From Rhizobium sp. LCM 4573 (GTDB lineage Bacteria > Pseudomonadota > Alphaproteobacteria > Rhizobiales > Rhizobiaceae), in the NCBI RefSeq assembly GCF_001854865.1, contig NZ_MDDW01000001.1, positions 189,665-195,385 of the forward strand: a DNA stretch of 5,721 bases, read 5' to 3'. How positions within the stretch are numbered: position 1 is the first letter of the stretch; every line of letters begins with the position of its first letter. A program made the position numbers and the translations under genes. A model generated the notes under the pieces. The model saw only the letters and a list, made by a program, of their open reading frames with translations. It had not been told where the DNA came from and searched no databases. Positions 1-5,721 of the stretch are shown here, one piece after another.

Positions 1-1760
<1,760 letters not shown>

Positions 1761-1787
1761 GCCGAACCTTGCCTGCATCGCAATGCG

Positions 1788-1818
1788 AAGGCCTCTTCCC
1801 TCACGGAAGAGGCCTTTT
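1788..1818 (+). terminator. Rho-independent terminator of carB
   Basis: A perfect 12-bp stem, AAGGCCTCTTCC paired with GGAAGAGGCCTT, closes a 5-nt loop (CTCAC). It is followed by TTTT and then CATTT. It begins 27 nt after the carB stop codon, as expected for the end of that transcript. On the opposite strand the stem is followed by only two T, so it should work mainly for carB and only weakly for the minus-strand small gene at 1861-1974. Confidence 0.9.
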
Positions 1819-1860
1819 CATTTGAGGCCCTTCAGGATTTCTCGCGTGGCTAAAGGTTGG

Positions 1861-1974
1861 TCATAAATAGTCGCGGATCAGCCGCCACATCAGAAGCGCG
1901 GCGATGAAAACACCGGCCCACATCATCAACGATGTCAACACCGACACGATCAGATATCTCAGCCGCCTCGTCAT
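1861..1974 (-). CDS. Small single-pass membrane protein, 37 residues, unknown function
   Basis: Reading the minus strand from ATG at 1974 to TGA at 1861 gives a 37-residue protein beginning MTRRLRYLIVSVL and ending MWRLIRDYL. Residues about 7-30 are almost entirely hydrophobic (Leu, Ile, Val, Met, Trp, Ala, Phe), long enough to span the membrane once. Three arginines precede the segment and two follow it, suggesting the N-terminus faces the cytosol. A strong ribosome site GGAGGT lies 7 nt before the ATG, which is the best reason to believe the start. The gene is convergent with carB and stops 43 nt beyond its terminator stem. I do not recognise a family. No partner gene is adjacent in the same direction, so no role can be proposed beyond a membrane-bound small protein, for example one that binds or tunes a larger membrane complex. 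Chance occurrence cannot be excluded for so short a frame. Confidence 0.62.
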   Translation of the reverse strand: MTRRLRYLIVSVLTSLMMWAGVFIAALLMWRLIRDYL

Positions 1975-1981
1975 TGGCGGA

Positions 1982-1987
1982 ACCTCC
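1982..1987 (-). promoter_or_regulatory. Shine-Dalgarno GGAGGT of the small membrane protein gene
   Basis: On the minus strand GGAGGT is followed by TTCCGCC and then ATG, a 7-nt spacing. This is close to a perfect anti-16S match at ideal distance, and it is the main support for the start at 1974. Confidence 0.7.
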
Positions 1988-2009
1988 AGAAACCATGCGC
2001 GCGGAATTT

Positions 2010-2036
2010 AGAAAGACGATTGCACGGTGTCTTTCT
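2010..2036. repeat. Inverted repeat AGAAAGAC / GTCTTTCT
   Basis: An 8-bp perfect inverted repeat with an 11-nt loop (2010-2017 and 2029-2036) lies 36 nt upstream of the small membrane protein start, in what would be its 5' leader or promoter. It could be an mRNA hairpin or an operator. Its right arm overlaps the CTTTCTTA element described at 2031-2066. Confidence 0.4.
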
Positions 2037-2066
2037 TAGTCATCGGTCAAGGTTGACACTTTCTTA
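2031..2066. promoter_or_regulatory. Operator-like palindrome flanked by direct repeats
   Basis: A 12-nt palindrome GTCAAGGTTGAC (2046-2057) sits between two identical 8-nt direct repeats CTTTCTTA (2031-2038 and 2059-2066, period 28). Each half of the palindrome also reads as a -35-like hexamer pointing outwards: TTGACA on the plus strand (2053-2058) and TTGACC on the minus strand (2045-2050). At the usual 16-18 nt spacing neither is followed by a good -10, so I call it a possible regulator site rather than a promoter. It is placed to affect the minus-strand small gene. Confidence 0.3.
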
Positions 2067-2090
2067 ACGGCCAACTTTCCCGCCTTCCGC

Positions 2091-2112
2091 ATGTCTCGTT
2101 TCGGGACATTTT
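2091..2112 (+). terminator. Possible weak terminator-like hairpin
   Basis: ATGTCTCG pairs with CGGGACAT (one T-G wobble) around a TTT loop and is followed by TTTCT. The tract is short and the stem modest. No plus-strand gene ends just upstream, so it would make sense only if an unrecognised transcript comes from around 2050. It may be chance. Confidence 0.22.
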
Positions 2113-2179
2113 CTATCCTCATGGAGCAGGAAAAATAGAAGCGCCTGTGGAAGCTTGTCTCCCGATACGGTTCGGCCGC

Positions 2180-2195
2180 TCCGTTTAGGAACGGA
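2180..2195. repeat. Short inverted repeat TCCGTT / AACGGA
   Basis: A 6-bp perfect stem with a TAGG tetraloop lies in the gene-free stretch. There is no T-run after it and no gene near it, so its role is unknown. Confidence 0.25.
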
Positions 2196-2222
2196 CCTTG
2201 CCTTCATCCGCCGCCTGACCGG

Positions 2223-2258
2223 CTCGAATCGATACGCGAACTCGAACGGATAAGCGGC
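2223..2258. repeat. Imperfect 18-nt tandem repeat
   Basis: Two adjacent units start with CTCGAA and share GATA and GCG at the same offsets (2223-2240 and 2241-2258, 13 of 18 positions identical). Two copies at a spacing near two helical turns could be a protein-binding site, but this is only a pattern. Confidence 0.25.
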
Positions 2259-2444
2259 TGAATGGACTCGGATATTCTCACTTCCACGGATGCGCCGCCG
2301 GACGGGACGTGCGCGGCAGATAGTCTCTCCCTCACCCGCGATGTGCCAGTTTCGAACACCTCAGGAGCGGCATGGTTCCCGATGGGCTTGAAATCTAAGC
2401 GGGAGATGCCATCTCGAAATCTCTGGCAATTGCAGTTCATGATC

Positions 2445-2453
2445 TGCTATAGT
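2445..2453 (+). promoter_or_regulatory. Putative greA promoter, extended -10 TGCTATAGT
   Basis: TATAGT at 2448-2453 is preceded by TGC, forming an extended -10 element. CTATAG also fits the CTATAT-type -10 common in rhizobia. The -35 region 17-18 nt upstream (around 2424-2430, TGGCAAT) is poor, which an extended -10 can partly compensate for. Transcription would start near 2460 and give a leader of about 94 nt before the greA ATG. A small inverted repeat GAGAT/ATCTC (2403-2415) lies just upstream. The call rests on motif matching only. Confidence 0.4.
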
Positions 2454-2476
2454 CCGGAAAACTGTGATTTGTGGAT

Positions 2477-2512
2477 GGTTCCGAAGTTTCGCTCCGGAAC
2501 CTGTTTCTTTTT
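2477..2512 (+). terminator. Terminator-like hairpin (attenuator) in the greA leader
   Basis: GGTTCCG (2477-2483) pairs perfectly with CGGAACC (2495-2501) around an 11-nt loop, followed by a T-rich tract TGTTTCTTTTT (2502-2512). It lies 41 nt before the greA start and about 17 nt after the predicted transcription start, so it cannot be the terminator of an upstream gene unless an unknown transcript crosses the region. The natural reading is premature termination inside the greA leader, which would release an RNA of about 50 nt. The E. coli greA leader is known to behave similarly, yielding the GraL RNAs; whether the same happens here is inference. Confidence 0.55.
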
Positions 2513-2553
2513 GTGTCCGCGGCAACCGCTGGCATGAGGTAAAGGACGAAGAA

Positions 2554-3030
2554 ATGGTTGATAAGGTACCGATGACGCCGAATGGTTTCACAAAGCTGCA
2601 GGAAGAACTGCGGTGGCGTCAGCAGGAGGAGCGTCCGCGCATCATCGAAGCCATCGCGGAGGCGCGCGCTCACGGCGACCTTTCGGAAAATGCCGAGTAT
2701 CATGCCGCCAAGGAAGCGCAGAGCCACAATGAAGGCCGCGTGGGCGAACTCGAGGATCTGATCGCCCGCGCTGAGGTGATCGATCTCACGAAGATGTCGG
2801 GCTCGAAGATCAAGTTCGGCGCAACCGTCAAGCTCGTCGACGAAGACACCGACGAGGAAAAGATCTATCAGATCGTCGGCGATCAGGAAGCCGATGTGAA
2901 GGCCGGCCGCATCTCGATTTCGTCTCCTATCTCCCGCGCGATGATCGGCAAGGAAGTGGGCGATTCCATCGAGGTCGTGGCTCCGGGCGGCTCCAAGAGC
3001 TATGAAATCCTCTCCGTGAGCTGGGGCTGA
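2554..3030 (+). CDS. greA: Transcription elongation factor GreA
   Basis: GreA enters the secondary channel of RNA polymerase and stimulates cleavage of the backtracked transcript so that stalled complexes resume. The product is 158 residues, the standard size. Residues 1 to about 75 form the N-terminal coiled coil; its tip carries [15 protein letters not shown], with acidic residues D42 and E45 in the positions of the catalytic pair D41/E44 of E. coli. Residues about 84-158 form the FKBP-like C-terminal domain ([28 protein letters not shown]). The frame is open further upstream, to 2464, but the ATG at 2554 is chosen because AAAGGA lies 7 nt before it, the family begins MVDKVPMT, and the extension would run through the leader hairpin. 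The next gene starts 14 nt downstream with no terminator between, so the two are very likely one operon, probably controlled by the leader hairpin at 2477-2512. Confidence 0.97.
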   Translation: MVDKVPMTPNGFTKLQEELRWRQQEERPRIIEAIAEARAHGDLSENAEYHAAKEAQSHNEGRVGELEDLIARAEVIDLTKMSGSKIKFGATVKLVDEDTDEEKIYQIVGDQEADVKAGRISISSPISRAMIGKEVGDSIEVVAPGGSKSYEILSVSWG

Positions 3031-3044
3031 TTCCGGCTGCCATC

Positions 3045-4091
3045 TTGCACTCGCTTCGCCATATCACCGTCATCGCGCCCCATTTCAAGCGGCGCCTATC
3101 GGGCGTGACGTCTACCGTCGTCCAGCTCGTGCCGGAACAGATCCGGCTCGGCCGCGGCATCGTCACGCTTGGACCCGGCCTGCCCGACGGCTTGCCGAAG
3201 ATGAAGTGGCGGCAGCTTTTGGCGCTCTGGTCTCCTCCGGAGGGTGCAAGATGGCGCGTCTGGCATGCGCGCCGCAATACGGAGATGCTTCCCGGCATTA
3301 TCCTGCGCCATGTCTTCCGCATGCCGCTCAAGCTCCTCTTCACGTCGGCCGCGCAGCGCCGCCACACCGGCTATACGCGCTGGCTGATCCGGCACATGGA
3401 TGCCGTGGTGGCGACGAGCGGCCGCTCCGGCTCCTTCCTCGAAGTTCCCCACACTGTCATCCGGCATGGCGTCGATCTCGACCTTTTCCACCCCGCATCC
3501 GGCGAGGAAGATACCATTGCGGCGACGGGCCTGCCGGGAAAATATCTGATCGGCTGCTTCGGACGCGTCCGTCATCAGAAGGGCACCGATCTTTTCGTAA
3601 GGTCGATGATCGATCTCCTTCCGGATCATCCGGAGTGGACGGCGGTAGTGAACGGCCGCGTAACGGCCGAGCATCAGGCATTTGCCGACGAACTGAAAAA
3701 AGCCGTGGCCGATGCGGGCCTCTCCGAGCGGATACGTTTTCTCGGCGAAGTGGATGATATCAAGCCCTGGTATCGGAAGCTCGCGCTCTATGTAGCGCCT
3801 TCCCGCAACGAAGGCTTCGGTCTGACGCCGTTGGAAGCCATGGCCTCCGGCGTTGCGGTTGTCGCGAGCGACGCCGGTGCCTATGCCGAGATGATCGTTC
3901 AGGATCACACCGGAGCCATCGTCCCGGCGGGAGATTATCAAGCGCTCCGCGAAGCGATCCGTCACTATCTGGCAAATCCCGAAGAGACGCTGAAGCAGGG
4001 CAAGGCCGGATTGGAGCACGTACGGGAGAATTTCGCGCTGACGCGGGAAGCCGAGGCGCTGGAGACGGTTTATAACCGCCTGCTTGCTTAG
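3045..4091 (+). CDS. lpsB: LPS core glycosyltransferase (LpsB/LpcC mannosyltransferase type)
   Basis: This is a GT4-family, GT-B fold transferase of 348 residues, very similar from memory to S. meliloti LpsB (about 351 residues). The related R. leguminosarum LpcC transfers mannose from GDP-mannose to the inner Kdo of Kdo2-lipid IVA at the cytosolic face of the inner membrane. Visible features are an N-terminal acceptor-side domain (FKRRLSGVTSTVVQL, about 14-28), the linker/phosphate-binding loop GRVRHQKG (173-180), and the retaining-enzyme EX7E motif with E256 and E264 in NEGFGLTPLEAMA. Start: no in-frame ATG exists near the conserved N-terminus, and a TGA at 3003-3005 closes the frame upstream. 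TTG at 3045 gives MHSLRHITVIAP, which aligns with LpsB MSIRDVEVIAP. Its ribosome site is weak, so translation is probably coupled to greA, which ends 14 nt upstream. The greA-lpsB order is conserved in S. meliloti. Donor specificity here is inferred. Confidence 0.9.
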   Translation: MHSLRHITVIAPHFKRRLSGVTSTVVQLVPEQIRLGRGIVTLGPGLPDGLPKMKWRQLLALWSPPEGARWRVWHARRNTEMLPGIILRHVFRMPLKLLFTSAAQRRHTGYTRWLIRHMDAVVATSGRSGSFLEVPHTVIRHGVDLDLFHPASGEEDTIAATGLPGKYLIGCFGRVRHQKGTDLFVRSMIDLLPDHPEWTAVVNGRVTAEHQAFADELKKAVADAGLSERIRFLGEVDDIKPWYRKLALYVAPSRNEGFGLTPLEAMASGVAVVASDAGAYAEMIVQDHTGAIVPAGDYQALREAIRHYLANPEETLKQGKAGLEHVRENFALTREAEALETVYNRLLA

Positions 4092-4103
4092 CCGCAAAGC
4101 GGC
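4091..4103. repeat. Small GC-rich hairpin between convergent genes
   Basis: GCCGC and GCGGC pair around an AAA loop. The repeat begins at the last base of the lpsB stop codon, in the 38-nt gap between two converging genes. No T-run follows on either strand, so it is at best a weak, shared transcript end. Confidence 0.3.
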
Positions 4104-4129
4104 AGCGGGCTTCTGTTACAGGCCTTCCC

Positions 4130-5062
4130 TCAAGCCTCGATAGCCGCTCTCGCATATCGGGCATCATAGGCGAGACCACAATCCTGCAAGGCGGACATCC
4201 TGGAGAAATTGAGAAGCTCTATCCTCTTCTCGTCGCAAACCTGCTTGGCAAGCTCGACATGGGCCAGGATGCGGGCGCGGGCGCGGGCAATTCCGGATTT
4301 GGCCGTCCAGCCGGTCCGCTCGTAAAAACGCGGAGTGCTATCCGCATTGGCGATGTCGATCCCGAAGAAGCCGATCCGCTCGGGCGCGCAATAGACCGCA
4401 AATTGAAGGGCGCTGATGGCGACGGAACCGCCTTGGAACACGCCTCGGGACGGATCGTCGGAAAAGCCCGCCACCCGGTCCGCGCTCAGATGCGCGAAAT
4501 CGAACTCCTTCAGTGTGATACTGCTCCTTCGAGCCTCCCGATACGGCTTGCGGATATCGTCGATCAGGACGATTCTTTTGTCGCCAAGCCATTTGTGATC
4601 GATCTCGCATATCGCCCTGAGCACGCCGACGGAGAAGAGGCAGAACATTCCTTTCTCGACCTTCGTTCGCACCAGATCGAAATGGCGCCAGATGAAACGC
4701 TCATCCTCGATCGCAATCGCGAGCGGCCTTTCTATCGGGCATCCGATCAGGCTGACCGATCCGTTCAGAAGAATGGCGGTGCCGGAACCGATCGCGGATA
4801 TATCATTTTCCTTCACCGAAGGACCGGAACCGATGATGAAGATATCCCGGCCGGCTTGCGCCTTCAGCGCCGATGGATGCAGGAGTCGCGCAACCTCTTT
4901 TTCGCGGTAGACGACATGCCCCGCTTGGGCCGGATCGACCGGTGTGTCGAGGGCGAGGCCCGGCCACCAGTTCTGGGCATGCGCGTTCGCTCTGCCAAGG
5001 AGAACCGTGGCAAGAAACTTTATGGCCGAACGGTGCAAGGGCCGTTCCGATATCCGCACCAC
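4130..5062 (-). CDS. Putative glycosyltransferase, sialyltransferase (GT42)/DUF115-like
   Basis: The 310-residue product has no signal peptide or clear membrane span. After an N-terminal region of about 70 residues comes a Rossmann-like strand-loop IFIIGSGPSVKEND (74-87), resembling the nucleotide-binding G-N-G-P-S-L-K segment of bacterial GT42 sialyltransferases and of DUF115/MptE-like proteins. Further on, GGSVAISALQFAVY (211-224) followed by IGFFGIDIAN (230-239) and FYERTG (246-251) matches the second conserved block of those families (a G-S/G-V-x-A helix, then a hydrophobic strand ending in G-I-D). Those enzymes transfer CMP-activated nonulosonic or related keto-sugars. Next to lpsB, a role in adding Kdo or another acidic sugar to LPS is plausible, but substrate and linkage are inferred. 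The start is GTG at 5062, preceded by AGGAG at 7 nt. The gene converges on lpsB (38-nt gap) and diverges from the pyruvyl transferase gene. No gene symbol is safe. Confidence 0.78.
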   Translation of the reverse strand: MVRISERPLHRSAIKFLATVLLGRANAHAQNWWPGLALDTPVDPAQAGHVVYREKEVARLLHPSALKAQAGRDIFIIGSGPSVKENDISAIGSGTAILLNGSVSLIGCPIERPLAIAIEDERFIWRHFDLVRTKVEKGMFCLFSVGVLRAICEIDHKWLGDKRIVLIDDIRKPYREARRSSITLKEFDFAHLSADRVAGFSDDPSRGVFQGGSVAISALQFAVYCAPERIGFFGIDIANADSTPRFYERTGWTAKSGIARARARILAHVELAKQVCDEKRIELLNFSRMSALQDCGLAYDARYARAAIEA

Positions 5063-5069
5063 GCGCTCG

Positions 5070-5074
5070 CTCCT
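5070..5074 (-). promoter_or_regulatory. Shine-Dalgarno AGGAG that fixes the GTG start
   Basis: On the minus strand AGGAG is followed by CGAGCGC and then GTG GTG. Spacing is 7 nt to the first GTG (5062) and 10 nt to the second (5059). The first is preferred, and no ATG in the frame lies nearby. Confidence 0.6.
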
Positions 5075-5203
5075 GATGTAGTGGCTTGCTCTTTCTCAGA
5101 CCAAATCACGAGGCTTGAGACAAGAGGATATTGAAGGATCGGCCTTTGCATTGCGATGCGCAGTTCGCAAAAATGCTTGATAGCAGAGCTGTGGCAGACA
5201 TAA

Positions 5204-5721
5204 ATGCAGGCACTCCAAGTATCCGGCGGCACCAGCCCGGAAAGGCATTCTTTGACTCTCAAGGCAGTTATCCTGAACGACACGCGCGGCGACAATCATT
5301 TCGGCTGTCTCCGCGTCATGCGCATCATCGAGGAAAACCTGGCGCGGCGGAACATTCAGATAGTGGCCCGCAGCCTCGTTCGCAATGACTGGGAGAACGA
5401 CCGGCGGTTCCTTGCCGTCATGTCGGATAGTAACATCATCGTTATCAATGGCGAAGGCACTCTCCATCACGGCGCGGCGCAAGGTGAACGGCTCCTGCGG
5501 GTCGTCGATCATCCGGCGCGCGGCGACAAGCCGGTAGTGCTTATCAACACGCTTTATCAGGAAAATCCCACCGCTTGGGGACGATATCTGGAGCGGATCG
5601 CACTGATCTCGACGCGCGATTCCTGGAGTGCCGAAGCTGCGTCGGCGCAGGCCGGTCGGCCGGTCGGCTTCGTGCCCGATCTTTCGCTTGCGGAAGGTGC
5701 GGTATCCGCTCCTACGACCAC
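5204..5721 (+). CDS. Polysaccharide pyruvyl transferase family protein, 5' part (3' end outside window)
   Basis: The open frame runs to the window end with no stop. About 172 residues are visible. Family members (WcaK/CsaB type) move pyruvate from phosphoenolpyruvate onto a sugar as a ketal, giving acidic surface polysaccharide. Signs of this are AVILNDTRGDNHFGCLRVMR near the N-terminus (about residues 22-41), the characteristic IVINGEGTLHHG block (about 74-85), then VVLINTLYQENP, ISTRDSWSAEAA and VGFVPDLSLAEG, the alternating strand-helix pattern of the GT-B-like fold. Two starts are possible. ATG at 5204 follows an in-frame TAA and lacks a good ribosome site. TTG at 5252 has AAAGG 6 nt upstream and gives MTLKAVILNDTRG, closer to where the conserved region begins. 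The outer start is listed, but TTG 5252 may be the true one. The 141-bp gap to the divergent glycosyltransferase gene (93 bp less if measured from the ATG than 5252 would give) must hold both promoters; none was clear. Confidence 0.82.
   Translation, partial: MQALQVSGGTSPERHSLTLKAVILNDTRGDNHFGCLRVMRIIEENLARRNIQIVARSLVRNDWENDRRFLAVMSDSNIIVINGEGTLHHGAAQGERLLRVVDHPARGDKPVVLINTLYQENPTAWGRYLERIALISTRDSWSAEAASAQAGRPVGFVPDLSLAEGAVSAPTT

Larger units (their letters stand above)
1990..2440. other. Intergenic stretch without a convincing gene
   Basis: This 450-nt stretch separates the minus-strand small gene from the greA promoter. Open frames inside it (for example 2204-2440 minus and 2262-2537 plus) have mixed codon use, no recognisable motif and no good ribosome site, and the second runs across the greA leader hairpin. 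The stretch does hold several small symmetric elements: an 8-bp inverted repeat (2010-2036), a palindrome between direct repeats (2031-2066), a terminator-like hairpin (2091-2112), a TCCGTT/AACGGA hairpin (2180-2195), an imperfect 18-nt tandem repeat (2223-2258) and a GAGAT/ATCTC inverted repeat (2403-2415). It is best read as regulatory or untranslated DNA, possibly including an RNA gene that I cannot define. Confidence 0.5.

Noticed and set aside
1809..1834. Near repeat GAGGCCTTTTCA / GAGGCCCTTCA after the carB terminator
   Set aside because: It is too short and single; one copy is simply the right arm of the terminator.
2053..2081. TTGACA as a plus-strand sigma-70 promoter
   Set aside because: The -35 is perfect, but the hexamers at 16-18 nt spacing are TTTCCC-like, far from a -10, and no gene starts downstream for nearly 500 nt.
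2091..2138. 15-codon frame (ATG TCT CGT ... TAG) as a possible leader peptide
   Set aside because: No ribosome site precedes it, it overlaps a hairpin, and no regulated gene starts close downstream.
2188..2215. GGAAC as the -35 of an EcfG (general stress sigma) promoter
   Set aside because: The expected CGTT-like -10 is absent 16-17 nt downstream. The GGAAC at 2496 also lacks it and is part of the greA leader stem.
2204..2440. 78-residue minus-strand open frame upstream of greA
   Set aside because: No motif, no ribosome site and a low-complexity Ser/Arg-rich product; most likely chance.
2262..2537. 91-residue open frame upstream of greA
   Set aside because: Codon choice is unlike the neighbouring genes, there is no Shine-Dalgarno, and the frame runs through the putative greA promoter and leader hairpin.
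3096..4097. 333-residue open frame on the minus strand opposite lpsB
   Set aside because: It lies almost wholly antisense to a clearly recognisable GT4 enzyme. Its product is Arg/His-rich without motifs, typical of the mirror frame in high-GC genes.
4259..5134. 291-residue open frame on the plus strand opposite the GT42/DUF115-like gene
   Set aside because: The product is charged and low in structure, with no recognisable motif and no ribosome site. The minus-strand frame has conserved glycosyltransferase-like blocks and an AGGAG site, so it is the real gene.
5096..5512. 138-residue minus-strand open frame
   Set aside because: It is antisense to the pyruvyl transferase gene, whose INGEGTLHHG block is convincing.

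Overview
The window looks like a chromosomal segment of an alphaproteobacterium of the Rhizobiaceae type (Rhizobium, Sinorhizobium/Ensifer, Agrobacterium and relatives). The grounds are the high-GC coding style, a CarB and GreA of rhizobial character, and above all a greA gene followed directly by a glycosyltransferase that closely resembles, from memory, Sinorhizobium meliloti LpsB and Rhizobium leguminosarum LpcC. No species is claimed. No tRNA, rRNA, CRISPR array, insertion sequence or phage gene was seen.

Layout. Positions 1-1760 (+) hold the 3' half of carB, closed by a strong intrinsic terminator at 1788-1818. Positions 1861-1974 (-) hold a 37-residue single-pass membrane protein with a near-ideal Shine-Dalgarno; it is easily missed because of its size. 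Positions 1990-2440 carry no convincing gene but hold several small inverted and direct repeats, including a GTCAA/TTGAC palindrome flanked by two CTTTCTTA copies. Then comes a putative greA promoter (extended -10 TGCTATAGT), a terminator-like hairpin in the greA leader (2477-2512), greA itself (2554-3030) and, 14 nt later, the LPS-core mannosyltransferase gene (3045-4091). A convergent minus-strand gene (4130-5062) encodes a protein with sialyltransferase GT42/DUF115-like motifs. Divergent from it, starting near 5204 or 5252 and running off the window, is a polysaccharide pyruvyl transferase family gene.

How the parts fit. CarB makes carbamoyl phosphate for pyrimidine and arginine synthesis and is an ordinary housekeeping neighbour. 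From greA onwards the region is a lipopolysaccharide/surface-polysaccharide locus. LpsB/LpcC adds a sugar (mannose in the characterised R. leguminosarum enzyme) to the inner Kdo. The next two genes would plausibly add an acidic keto-sugar and a pyruvyl ketal to core or O-chain sugars; that part is inference. As I recall the S. meliloti locus, greA-lpsB is followed there by co-directional lpsE, lpsD and lpsC, so the segment after lpsB here appears to be a strain- or genus-specific variant.

The points most worth a second look are the putative attenuator in the greA leader (an architecture reminiscent of the E. coli greA leader/GraL RNAs), the unannotated-looking small membrane protein, and the unassigned GT42/DUF115-like transferase in an LPS core locus.
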